10,333 nucleotides of DNA, from positions 1 to 10,333 of the forward strand of contig JAGWTX010000039.1 in the NCBI GenBank assembly GCA_028875955.1, written 5' to 3'. Positions 1 to 6,787 of this stretch are shown piece after piece (positions within the stretch are counted from its first letter, which is position 1; each line of letters opens with the position of its first letter). A program made the translations under genes and the position numbers. This DNA is from Bacteroidota bacterium. GTDB lineage: Bacteria; Bacteroidota; Bacteroidia; Chitinophagales; Chitinophagaceae. The notes under the pieces are model-generated. The model was not told the origin of the DNA, ran no database searches, and saw only the letters and a list, made by a program, of their open reading frames with translations.

Positions 1-320
1 CCGCCTATGTAGGATTCCAGGGAACCTGGGAAATCACATTACTGATGTTGCTGGGTACGGTTTATCTGTTGATCTGGGATATCAAGAAACTGTTACCGAT
101 CTTTTTCAATGAACCCGATATTGTTATCGATTATTCTTATACGCCCCAACCCTTTATTCATCACTGGTGGTGGCAGGTTCTTGGTGGGATGCTGATAGTG
201 ATCACCTTTCTCAACTTACTGTATGCAAATATGTTTATCTGGTTATCGCTTTGCCTGATAACCGGTCTGGGTGGATTACTGATGCATACCCGGATCATTC
301 CAAAGCCGGAACGAAAATAA
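1..320 (+). CDS. Membrane protein of unknown function, C-terminal part (5' end outside window)
   Basis: The reading frame is open from the left edge (first full codon at base 3) to a TAA ending at 320, giving 105 visible residues. An internal ATG at 45 lies inside a hydrophobic stretch, so it is unlikely to be the true start and the gene probably begins before the window. About three membrane segments are visible: one around the first 25 residues, then two closely spaced after an aromatic-rich patch (His-His-Trp-Trp-Trp near visible residue 55). A soluble loop between them carries Asp/Glu and Tyr/Pro residues. The protein ends in a short basic tail (KPERK). I do not recognise the family. The gene ends 10 bp before the stop of the convergent thioredoxin-family gene, and no terminator hairpin is obvious between them. 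The call as a real coding, membrane-bound C-terminus is fairly safe; function is unknown. Confidence 0.6.
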   Translation, partial: AYVGFQGTWEITLLMLLGTVYLLIWDIKKLLPIFFNEPDIVIDYSYTPQPFIHHWWWQVLGGMLIVITFLNLLYANMFIWLSLCLITGLGGLLMHTRIIPKPERK

Positions 321-330
321 CCGGTTTCCC

Positions 331-1569
331 CTATTTTTCCCGTAAGAGTTCCTCAATGGTCTTTTCAAATTCATTTTTCCATTCGGCATAATGAACCCCG
401 GTACCCGGGCCCTCAAAACCGGCGTGTATTTTCGCTACCCTGCCCTGTTTGTTCAGGAAAATGGTTGTCGGAAAAGATTTGATGGTGGTTAACTCAGGCA
501 AAGTTTTTTCGGTACGTAAACTGTCTGAAACGGTAACCCCTGTATTTAGCAACGTGTATTGCACATTAAAACGGTCTTTGAATTTCTGGATGCTTTTCCG
601 GGATCTTTCCGGATCCGTGCTGTATTCATAGGCCAGACCGATGATCTCAATACCTCTTTGTCTGTTTTTCCGGTAGTAGTCACTCAGGAAAGCCGTCTCA
701 TCCATACAATTCGGACACCAGGAGCCCATGATCTGCAATACCACCACCTTGTTCCTGAATTTCGGATCATGTATGGATACTTTTTGATTGGCCAGGTCAC
801 GAAAAGTGAAATTCAGTTTTCCATCTCCGTTTTTCACATGCATTGCTGCGATATCCGGTAAAACGGCAGCCGGATTTTTTTCAGCGATCCAGGGTTCCGT
901 ACTGGTAGCTCCTGAATAAAAAAAGCCTTCCTTTAATTGATGATCACCCGATAATTTTGCCTTCAATAAAAAAGCATGGCTTCCATCAAAAGTGGAAAGT
1001 TCCATACTATCGGCACTCACGATCCCGGTAAGATAACGGTAATCTCCGGTGGGTGTGATCACTGTACCCACCAGCCGGTTATCGGTGGCCTTCCATTCCC
1101 CGATCGCAGGTCTTGTCTTACCATCCGGTTTCGTAAAGACAATGGACCATCTTCCGGAAATATCAAATTTGGGCAAGCCAACAGTCGGTTTTGAAATTGC
1201 GGATTCAACCCTGGCTTCAAATGGCATGATCTGCGGATCGGCAGAACCCCTCTTGAGCCATTGCCCCTTCCAATGCTGAGGACTGATCATTTTCACAGAA
1301 AAATAGGATTCAAAAACAGGCATTTCAAAAAACAATGAGTCTCCTTTTGTTCGCAGCTGATCAATCCGGATATGTTCTCCTGCGTTGTTGATAAACAATA
1401 CCTTTTTGTTTTTTTCTTCATCCACCGAAAAATGAAAACGGATTGTTTTCCCGTCATTCCTGTACAAGGAACCGATCCAGTTCCCCTGTTGGATGCCGGG
1501 TTGTGAATACAGGAGGGATGCGCAGCACAATCCCATCATCAAACAAACATATTTTTTTACCATCGACAT
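331..1569 (-). CDS. Exported TlpA-like thioredoxin/AhpC-TSA family protein with N-terminal beta-rich region
   Basis: A 412-residue protein. A hydrophobic signal peptide (about residues 4-22, ending near LLYSQ) is followed by a beta-rich region of about 220 residues and a C-terminal thioredoxin-fold domain (about 252-412). The active site WCPNC is at about 284-288, and the cis-proline loop (SFPTT) follows at about 365-369. In the known TlpA/ResA family such domains reduce disulfides or assist protein and haem maturation in the periplasm; the partner here cannot be read from sequence. The N-terminal region contains two segments that each open with a G-x-W beta motif (about residues 29-107 and 138-207), which suggests two small beta-sandwich or lipocalin-like units. 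I start at ATG 1569; ATG 1563 is equally possible, and an in-frame TTG at 1578 is less likely. It lies downstream of the PPC-domain lipoprotein gene on the same strand, 67 bp away, so co-transcription is possible. Confidence 0.85.
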   Translation of the reverse strand: MSMVKKYVCLMMGLCCASLLYSQPGIQQGNWIGSLYRNDGKTIRFHFSVDEEKNKKVLFINNAGEHIRIDQLRTKGDSLFFEMPVFESYFSVKMISPQHWKGQWLKRGSADPQIMPFEARVESAISKPTVGLPKFDISGRWSIVFTKPDGKTRPAIGEWKATDNRLVGTVITPTGDYRYLTGIVSADSMELSTFDGSHAFLLKAKLSGDHQLKEGFFYSGATSTEPWIAEKNPAAVLPDIAAMHVKNGDGKLNFTFRDLANQKVSIHDPKFRNKVVVLQIMGSWCPNCMDETAFLSDYYRKNRQRGIEIIGLAYEYSTDPERSRKSIQKFKDRFNVQYTLLNTGVTVSDSLRTEKTLPELTTIKSFPTTIFLNKQGRVAKIHAGFEGPGTGVHYAEWKNEFEKTIEELLREK

Positions 1570-1613
1570 ACGTTCCAATTTCAGCGCAATAATAGGGATA
1601 GTCTACCAAACCG

Positions 1614-1633
1614 GTCTGTTAATTTATACAGAC
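1614..1633 (-). repeat. Inverted repeat between the PPC lipoprotein and thioredoxin genes
   Basis: The two arms GTCTGT (1614-1619) and ACAGAC (1628-1633) pair perfectly over 6 bp with an 8-base AT-rich loop. The repeat begins three bases after the TAA stop of the upstream minus-strand gene. On the minus strand it is followed by CGGTTTGG rather than a run of T, so it is not a convincing intrinsic terminator. It could be an mRNA-stabilising 3' hairpin, an attenuator, or a regulator site for the downstream thioredoxin gene. The structure is seen; the role is a guess. Confidence 0.35.
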
Positions 1634-1636
1634 TGT

Positions 1637-2113
1637 TTATTCAGTTCCAAGTTGTTTTACCTGCAGTTCTTCCCAGGGTGTGGAGCCGTCTTTCTCCCGG
1701 AGAAACACCATATCCTTGGATTCCCCGATAACCATTTCCGCGGTTGTATAGATCTTACAGCCCTCCATCAAATGTCCGCCGATGGTCTTGCCCGTACTAT
1801 CGGATAAAGCGATATGCAGATGAGAGCCGTTGACAGAAAGGGTTCCCACCAGGCTTACAATTTCAAAATGGCCTTTATCCGCATAACCCTTGTCCTGGTT
1901 GGCCAAACGGATCTGGTATTCGGTAAGACTGCCCACACAGGTAGCGATCCACCCCGCCTGTATGTTGTTTACACGCACAAAACTATCAAGGGATCTTTTG
2001 AGATCCTGACCGGGTAACAAACGAAAAGCATGAATTTTTGACATTGCAGGATTGTTTTTACAGGCACTCAGAAAAGTAAACCCGATCAATAGACAAATGA
2101 TCCTCTTTTTCAT
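1637..2113 (-). CDS. Lipoprotein with PPC/DUF296 domain
   Basis: From ATG 2113 the product is 158 residues: a short basic start (MKKR), a hydrophobic segment, and a lipobox LSAC at residues 15-18 with Cys18 as the expected lipidated residue. A longer reading from an upstream start would put 13 residues before the signal sequence, so I choose 2113. The rest (about 25-155) matches the PPC domain (DUF296, 'plants and prokaryotes conserved'): PGQDL near 34, AGWIATCVGSL at 53-63, FEIVSLVGTL near 83-92, HLHIALSD at 98-105 and GGHLMEGC at 112-119. The His residues in HLHI and GGHL are in the positions described as metal-binding in bacterial members. Plant relatives are AT-hook DNA-binding proteins, but bacterial ones are small trimeric proteins of unclear function, and an exported one cannot be a nucleoid protein. 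It is the upstream neighbour of the thioredoxin gene and is divergent from the lactonase-family gene. Confidence 0.85.
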   Translation of the reverse strand: MKKRIICLLIGFTFLSACKNNPAMSKIHAFRLLPGQDLKRSLDSFVRVNNIQAGWIATCVGSLTEYQIRLANQDKGYADKGHFEIVSLVGTLSVNGSHLHIALSDSTGKTIGGHLMEGCKIYTTAEMVIGESKDMVFLREKDGSTPWEELQVKQLGTE

Positions 2114-2192
2114 AGCCCTAAGATACGGCACTAACCCAAGCAATCCTCTCATGTAAACCGCTATTGAAAATCTCTTAAATTCGGCTATGCCC

Positions 2193-2223
2193 CTTCAATT
2201 ATCACTAGCAATCTTTATCTTTC
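2193..2223 (+). promoter_or_regulatory. Weak candidate promoter for the lactonase-family gene
   Basis: In the 127-bp region between the divergent lipoprotein and lactonase-family starts, TATCTTTC (2216-2223) matches the Bacteroidota -7 element TAnnTTTG except for the last base. A poor -33 element (CTTC, 2193-2196) lies at the expected 19-bp spacing. A second possible -7 element, TAAATTCG, lies at 2176-2183 but lacks a well-spaced -33 partner. The match is partial, so this is tentative. I see no strong candidate for the opposite direction. Confidence 0.25.
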
Positions 2224-2240
2224 AGGATAAACCATCCGTC

Positions 2241-3359
2241 ATGCGAATATTGCTTGCCATCTGTCTCAGTTGCAGCCTTCTCATTGTTTCTGCACAAAAC
2301 TATTATCTGTTTGTAGGCACTTATACCGGCGGAAAAAGCAAAGGGATCTATGTATTCCAATTTAATGCAAAAAACGGGGAAGTTCAATGGGTGAGCAACA
2401 CAGACAGTGCCAATAACCCCTCATTTCTCACCATTGCTCCGGATGGCAAACATCTCTATGCCGTTAATGAAATCGAAACCGACCATTCCGGAAAAGTATC
2501 GGCCTATTCCTTTGATCCTGGAAACGGGACCTTGCATCTGCTGAATCAGGTGGCCAGTGGCAGCGAAAATCCCTGTCATGTATCCATAACAAAGGATGGG
2601 AAATGGGTAGCCGTAGCCAATTATTCGGGGGGCAGCCTGGCCATGTTTCCTGTAAATACCGATGGCACGCTGAATCCCTTTGCACAGCATATTATTCATA
2701 AGGGGAAAAGTATCAATCCTGCCAGACAGGAAAAAGCGCATGTGCACTCTGTGTTTTTTTCGCCGGATGAACACTATCTCTATACACCGGATCTGGGTAT
2801 GGATAAAGTGACCGTTTACCGGTTTGATCCCAAAAGCAGAAAACCGCTTTCGCCTGCACCGGTTCCCTATATCAGTACAACACCCGGAGCAGGACCCAGA
2901 CATATCAGTTTCTCCCCCGATAAAAAATTCCTGTATCTTATAGAGGAAATGGGCGGGTCGGTTGATGTATATCAATATGCGAATGGGAATACCCGTTTTG
3001 TACAGAGAATCGCCACACATCCTGAGAACTATACCGGCTTACCGGGAAGCGCAGATATACATTTATCACCCGATGGAAAATTCCTGTATGCTTCTAACAG
3101 GGGTGATGAAAACAACCTGGCTATTTTTTCAGTTGACAGGCAAAGCGGTAAACTGACCCATGTCGGTTATCAGCGATGCGGAGGATTGCAACCCCGGAAT
3201 TTTATCATTGATCCCACAGGGAACTTCTTATTGGTGGCTAATCAAAAGACCAATAATATTGTTGTCTACAGAAGAGACAGGGAAACCGGTCTTTTACAGG
3301 CTACCCTGCAGCAGATAGAAGTACCCAGTCCGGTTTGTTTACAAATGCTGGCTAAATAA
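2241..3359 (+). CDS. Exported seven-bladed beta-propeller lactonase-family protein (Pgl/YbhE-like)
   Basis: From ATG 2241 the protein has 372 residues and begins with a clean signal peptide (residues 1-18, cleavage likely after VSA-Q). An in-frame ATG at 2187 would put 18 residues before the signal peptide and is rejected. The mature part is made of repeated propeller strands of the form 'SPDGKFLYASN': YLFVGTYTGG at 22-31, PCHVSI at 111-116, VANYSGGSL at 125-133, HVHSV at 167-171, GPRHISFSPD at 218-227, ADIHLSPDGKFLYASNRGD at 271-289 and VANQKTNNIVVY near 332-343. These match the lactonase/6-phosphogluconolactonase (cycloisomerase 2) family. Its signal peptide places it in the periplasm or outside, so cytoplasmic 6-phosphogluconolactone is an unlikely substrate; a sugar lactone such as gluconolactone is plausible but not shown. 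The transporter gene follows 71 bp downstream on the same strand. Confidence 0.88.
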   Translation: MRILLAICLSCSLLIVSAQNYYLFVGTYTGGKSKGIYVFQFNAKNGEVQWVSNTDSANNPSFLTIAPDGKHLYAVNEIETDHSGKVSAYSFDPGNGTLHLLNQVASGSENPCHVSITKDGKWVAVANYSGGSLAMFPVNTDGTLNPFAQHIIHKGKSINPARQEKAHVHSVFFSPDEHYLYTPDLGMDKVTVYRFDPKSRKPLSPAPVPYISTTPGAGPRHISFSPDKKFLYLIEEMGGSVDVYQYANGNTRFVQRIATHPENYTGLPGSADIHLSPDGKFLYASNRGDENNLAIFSVDRQSGKLTHVGYQRCGGLQPRNFIIDPTGNFLLVANQKTNNIVVYRRDRETGLLQATLQQIEVPSPVCLQMLAK

Positions 3360-3430
3360 CACAGGATGGGGTTCCGGACAACCAGGCAACATAAATACCA
3401 CCACAAATTGCTAACTTTTAAAACGCCCTT

Positions 3431-4684
3431 ATGCAAAACTGGAAAATCAAACTCTCCCTGTTTCTCAACTATTTTGTATTTGCCATATTACTCAATAGTG
3501 TAGGGACGGTCATATTGCAGGTTCAGAATAACTATGGTATTACACAAGGTGCCGCTTCTACACTGGAGGCATTCAAGGACCTGAGCATTGCCCTGGTTTC
3601 TTTTCTGATCTCCTCTTATATCACAAGGATCGGATATAAGAATGCCATGCTGATTTCTCTGGGTTTCATCACCATCATATGCTTCTTCATGCCCTTTACT
3701 GCGAGTTTCGGTGCCACTAAATTATTATTCGCCGCAGTAGGCTCCGGATTCGCTCTCATCAAAATGTCTGTCTACAGCACTATCGGCCTGGTAACCAATA
3801 ATGAAAAGGAGCATATCAGCCTGATGAATTTTCTCGAATCATTTTTTATGGTTGGAATTTTGACCGGCTACTTTATTTTTAGTTACTTTGTAGACAATAA
3901 CAATCCTCAGTCCACCGAGTGGCTGAAAGTGTATTATTTACTGGGCACCATTTCCCTGCTCGCTTTTCTTCTCCTGCTCACCGCAAAACTGGATGAAACC
4001 TCTGTAAGAAATCAGGAGAACAGTTCGATGATCAGGGATTTTGCAAAAATGTTTCAACTGATGATATCGCCCATTGTTCTGGTGTTCATCTTTTGTGCGT
4101 TTTTCTATGTGTTGATTGAGCAGAGTATCATGAGCTGGTTGCCCACCTTTAATAACAAGGTATTGATGCTGCCTGCAGCACTCAGTATACAAATGGCCAG
4201 TATTCTTGCAGGATCTACCGCTTTGGGAAGATTTCTGGCAGGCGTTTTGTTAAAAAAACTGAACTGGTTTCTCGTGCTGGCCGCTTGTCTGGTCCTGGCA
4301 GCGGCATTGGTGTTGATCGCCATACCGCTGGCAGAGAACCTGTCGGGTAAACCAATCACCGGCTGGAGTACGGCTCCGATTGCCGCATTTATCTTTCCGA
4401 TGATCGGCTTATTACTGGCCCCCATTTATCCGGCGGTAAATTCGGTTATATTGAGTACCCTGCCTGTGCAGAAACACGGTTTGATGTCAGGTCTGATCAT
4501 CATATTTTCAGCCCTGGGCGGAACCACGGGTTCGATCATCACCGGTCATGTATTTGAAAATTTCGGAGGGCAGAAAGCCTTTTATTTTTCATTGATACCC
4601 ATGACCATACTGATCATCTGCCTTTTTATTTTTAAACGATTGCAAAACAAATTCAAACTGGCTAATCCGGAACAACCAAAATAA
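3431..4684 (+). CDS. Major facilitator superfamily transporter, putative trehalose or sugar permease
   Basis: A 417-residue protein with about 12 predicted membrane helices (roughly 8-28, 43-63, 73-91, 95-118, 133-154, 166-186, 212-236, 252-275, 279-299, 314-338, 350-372, 384-402). A central cytoplasmic loop at about 187-210 gives the usual 6+6 MFS layout. The loop after helix 2 carries RIGYK (66-70), a remnant of MFS motif A. The overall pattern resembles the fucose/glucose permease-like (FHS) group, though sub-family assignment needs a profile search. The stop is 6 bp before the trehalase ATG, so the two are very probably co-translated and the transporter most likely brings in trehalose. 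This substrate is inferred from context only. A TAACTTTT sequence at 3412-3419 resembles a -7 element, but no -33 partner is at the right spacing, so transcription may come from further upstream. Confidence 0.88.
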   Translation: MQNWKIKLSLFLNYFVFAILLNSVGTVILQVQNNYGITQGAASTLEAFKDLSIALVSFLISSYITRIGYKNAMLISLGFITIICFFMPFTASFGATKLLFAAVGSGFALIKMSVYSTIGLVTNNEKEHISLMNFLESFFMVGILTGYFIFSYFVDNNNPQSTEWLKVYYLLGTISLLAFLLLLTAKLDETSVRNQENSSMIRDFAKMFQLMISPIVLVFIFCAFFYVLIEQSIMSWLPTFNNKVLMLPAALSIQMASILAGSTALGRFLAGVLLKKLNWFLVLAACLVLAAALVLIAIPLAENLSGKPITGWSTAPIAAFIFPMIGLLLAPIYPAVNSVILSTLPVQKHGLMSGLIIIFSALGGTTGSIITGHVFENFGGQKAFYFSLIPMTILIICLFIFKRLQNKFKLANPEQPK

Positions 4685-4690
4685 AACAGC

Positions 4691-6187
4691 ATGTCTCAAT
4701 CTTCTCTTTTTTTTATGGAAAGTCTCTCGCCTTTGTATGAAGACGTGCAGACCAGTGCGTGTTTTTCAGACTCCAAACTTTTCGTAGACAGTATTCCCTT
4801 AACGGATACAGAAACATTGTTGGCGAAATACGCTGAGGAAAAACATAAAAAAGGGTTTGATCTGAAAACATTTGTACAAACGCATTTTCAATTACCGCAG
4901 GAAACTGATAACGGTTTTCAAGCAACCCAGCCGACTGCTGCTGAACATATCGGTGAACTTTGGGAGGTTCTGACCCGAAAACCGGCAGAAACCGGAGGTA
5001 CCCTTCTCCCGCTTCCGAATGACTATGTGGTTCCCGGCGGACGATTCAGGGAAGTATATTACTGGGATAGTTATTTTACCATGCTAGGTTTACAGATTTC
5101 GGGCAGAATGGATCTGGTTGAGAAAATGATCGACAATTTCTCTTACCTGATTGATACGGTTGGATTCATTCCCAATGGCAACAGGACTTATTATCTCGGA
5201 CGTTCCCAACCTCCATTTTTCGCGCTCATGCTCACTATCCTGTTAGAGGAAAAAGGAGAAGAAACGCTTTGGAAATACCTGCCCCAGCTGGAAAAAGAAT
5301 ATGCATTCTGGATGGATGGTGCAGAACAACTGGATGAGCAGTATACCGCACACAGAAGAGTGGTTCGTATGCCAGATGGATCCCTGCTCAACCGTTACTG
5401 GGATGACAAAGCCATTCCCAGACCCGAAGCATTTCATGAAGACACCCGGCTTGCAGCCGCAAGTGGTCGCCCCCCTGAAGAAGTATATCGGCATATCCGC
5501 GCAGCAGCAGAATCCGGCTGGGACTTCAGTAGCCGCTGGTTCAAAGATGGTAAGAACATGTCCACGATACAGACCACGGATATCTTGCCTGTTGACCTGA
5601 ACTGCCTCATTCTTTTTATGGAAACCCTGCTTTCCTCCATCTATGAAAAAAAGGAGCCCGGAAAATTCAAGGATATGCTGTCAAAGGCCATTCAACGAAA
5701 AAAAGCAATCCAGGATTATTGCTGGGATGAAACAAAGGGATTTTATTTTGACTATCATTTTAAAGACAAAAAACATACCGATGCTTATACGCTGGCGGCC
5801 TTGTTTCCCTTATTTATATCCATCGCAGAATATGACCAATCCATACTGGTTGCCAAAAAAGTGGAAGAATGGTTTCTGAAACCCGGTGGTTTACTTACTA
5901 CGCTTTCAGCTACCGGACAACAATGGGACGCACCCAATGGATGGGCACCCCTGCAATGGATCGCCTATAAGGGTTTGAACAGGGTTCCCTATCTGCATTG
6001 CGATCTTGCCCAGAAGATTCGGGAAAACTGGATGCAGACCAATGAAAAAGTATATGCCGCAACAGGAAAAATGATGGAAAAATACAATGTAACCGATAAG
6101 GAAAGTCTGGCTGGAGGCGGAGAATATCCCAACCAGGATGGCTTTGGCTGGACCAATGGCGTTTACCTGAAATTCCATTCGCTCTGA
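4691..6187 (+). CDS. treF: Cytoplasmic alpha,alpha-trehalase (GH37, TreF-like)
   Basis: A 498-residue glycoside hydrolase family 37 enzyme, expected to split trehalose into two glucose molecules by inversion. Trehalase signature 1 is complete (PGGRFREVYYWDSY, 115-128) and signature 2 is present (QWDAPNGWAP, 411-420). By comparison with E. coli TreA, the catalytic acid is Asp278 in ESGWDFSSRW and the base is Glu478 in GGGEYPNQDGFGW. The sugar-contact motifs PNGNR (161-165), RSQPP from Arg171, and RPE (Arg244, Glu246) are also kept. There is no signal peptide, so the enzyme is cytoplasmic like TreF rather than periplasmic like TreA. The start could be ATG 4691 or ATG 4715; I use 4691, which leaves 6 bp after the transporter stop. 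The length is a little shorter than TreF of E. coli. Together with the transporter it forms an uptake-and-hydrolysis pair. The family call is very secure; the symbol is by function. Confidence 0.96.
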   Translation: MSQSSLFFMESLSPLYEDVQTSACFSDSKLFVDSIPLTDTETLLAKYAEEKHKKGFDLKTFVQTHFQLPQETDNGFQATQPTAAEHIGELWEVLTRKPAETGGTLLPLPNDYVVPGGRFREVYYWDSYFTMLGLQISGRMDLVEKMIDNFSYLIDTVGFIPNGNRTYYLGRSQPPFFALMLTILLEEKGEETLWKYLPQLEKEYAFWMDGAEQLDEQYTAHRRVVRMPDGSLLNRYWDDKAIPRPEAFHEDTRLAAASGRPPEEVYRHIRAAAESGWDFSSRWFKDGKNMSTIQTTDILPVDLNCLILFMETLLSSIYEKKEPGKFKDMLSKAIQRKKAIQDYCWDETKGFYFDYHFKDKKHTDAYTLAALFPLFISIAEYDQSILVAKKVEEWFLKPGGLLTTLSATGQQWDAPNGWAPLQWIAYKGLNRVPYLHCDLAQKIRENWMQTNEKVYAATGKMMEKYNVTDKESLAGGGEYPNQDGFGWTNGVYLKFHSL

Positions 6188-6234
6188 TTGTTTACAAATC
6201 TGAGTTATATCTGTAACGACTACTCCACCGAATA

Positions 6235-6702
6235 CTATTTGCGCTTTCTGTGTTTATGATGATGGCTCTTGGGTTCCGGTCTGGGCCTGGTTATTCTTTC
6301 CGTATCCACAACTATCTTCCGCTGGTTTTGCAGAAAACCCAACCCGATCAGCGCGGCGCCTGCGATCAGGTATACATATTGTATGGCAAAATTTTCTCCC
6401 AGCAAGACCATTTGTAAAATGATAAAAATACAAATGATGATTCCCTGCAACATGATCAGGATGGAGTAAATAGCGCTTTTTCTGAAAATAGACAATAAGG
6501 TAATCATGCTGAACAATCCCACCACTACTAACAGGATCCAGCCTGCCATCAGGTAACTGTTCAGTATGGTTCCATTCAAAAGATAAAAAGGAAGACCCAG
6601 TGAATTTCCGGTGGGATCCGTTATCATGTGGTAGCTGCCATACAAAGCGGAAACACAAAGGAGTAACAGAATGGCAATCGATAGTTTTCTGGCATTTTTC
6701 AT
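6235..6702 (-). CDS. Small four-helix membrane protein with His/Arg/Lys-rich C-terminal tail
   Basis: From ATG 6702 the protein has 155 residues; an in-frame GTG at 6708 adds only two residues and is less likely. Four hydrophobic segments are visible at about 7-25, 50-72, 78-100 and 106-124. The loop after helix 1 contains DPTGNSLGLP (29-38). I recall this 'DP-G--LG-P' motif from small uncharacterised Bacteroidota membrane proteins, but I cannot name the family. The last 30 residues are strongly polar and basic, with RPRPEPKSHHHKHRKRK at the end, probably cytoplasmic and possibly binding metal or nucleic acid or phospholipid; none of these is shown. It is convergent with the trehalase gene, with 47 bp between stops. 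It lies 85 bp downstream of the DUF3472-FKBP gene on the same strand, so it could be the last gene of that transcript or have its own promoter. Confidence 0.75.
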   Translation of the reverse strand: MKNARKLSIAILLLLCVSALYGSYHMITDPTGNSLGLPFYLLNGTILNSYLMAGWILLVVVGLFSMITLLSIFRKSAIYSILIMLQGIIICIFIILQMVLLGENFAIQYVYLIAGAALIGLGFLQNQRKIVVDTERITRPRPEPKSHHHKHRKRK

Positions 6703-6740
6703 GGGCACTTATATGGATATACAATGTAATAAAAAAATGC

Positions 6741-6751
6741 GGGATTATCCC
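6741..6751. repeat. Short perfect palindrome GGGATTATCCC downstream of the FKBP fusion gene
   Basis: GGGAT-T-ATCCC is symmetric around one base. Read on the minus strand it can fold as GGGA-TAA-TCCC and is followed by GCA and seven T residues (about 6731-6737), so it might act as a weak Rho-independent terminator 37 bases after the fusion gene stop. A 4-bp stem is short for that role. It could instead be an operator for the downstream membrane-protein gene, whose ATG lies about 38 bases further on. Confidence 0.3.
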
Positions 6752-6787
6752 AACAAAGCGGGAGCCTGTCTTTCACTTTACAGATCA

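Noticed and set aside
2241..2300. Possible lipobox in the lactonase-family signal peptide (Cys at residues 8 and 11)
   Set aside because: The residues before these Cys do not fit the lipobox pattern, and a normal cleavage site (VSA-Q) follows at residue 18.
2421..3020. A 199-codon open frame on the minus strand
   Set aside because: It lies wholly inside the lactonase-family gene in another frame, and its translation is rich in Cys, Ile, Arg and His without recognisable domain structure; the + strand product has clear propeller motifs.
6192..6216. TTACA...TGTAA inverted repeat between the trehalase and membrane-protein stops, considered as a terminator
   Set aside because: Only five AT-rich pairs with a 15-base loop and no T-run; too weak to support termination.
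6254..6724. A 156-codon minus-strand frame overlapping the small membrane-protein gene
   Set aside because: It is a frame-shifted shadow. The chosen frame gives four clean hydrophobic helices, whereas this one gives a His/Ser/Pro-rich sequence of no known type.
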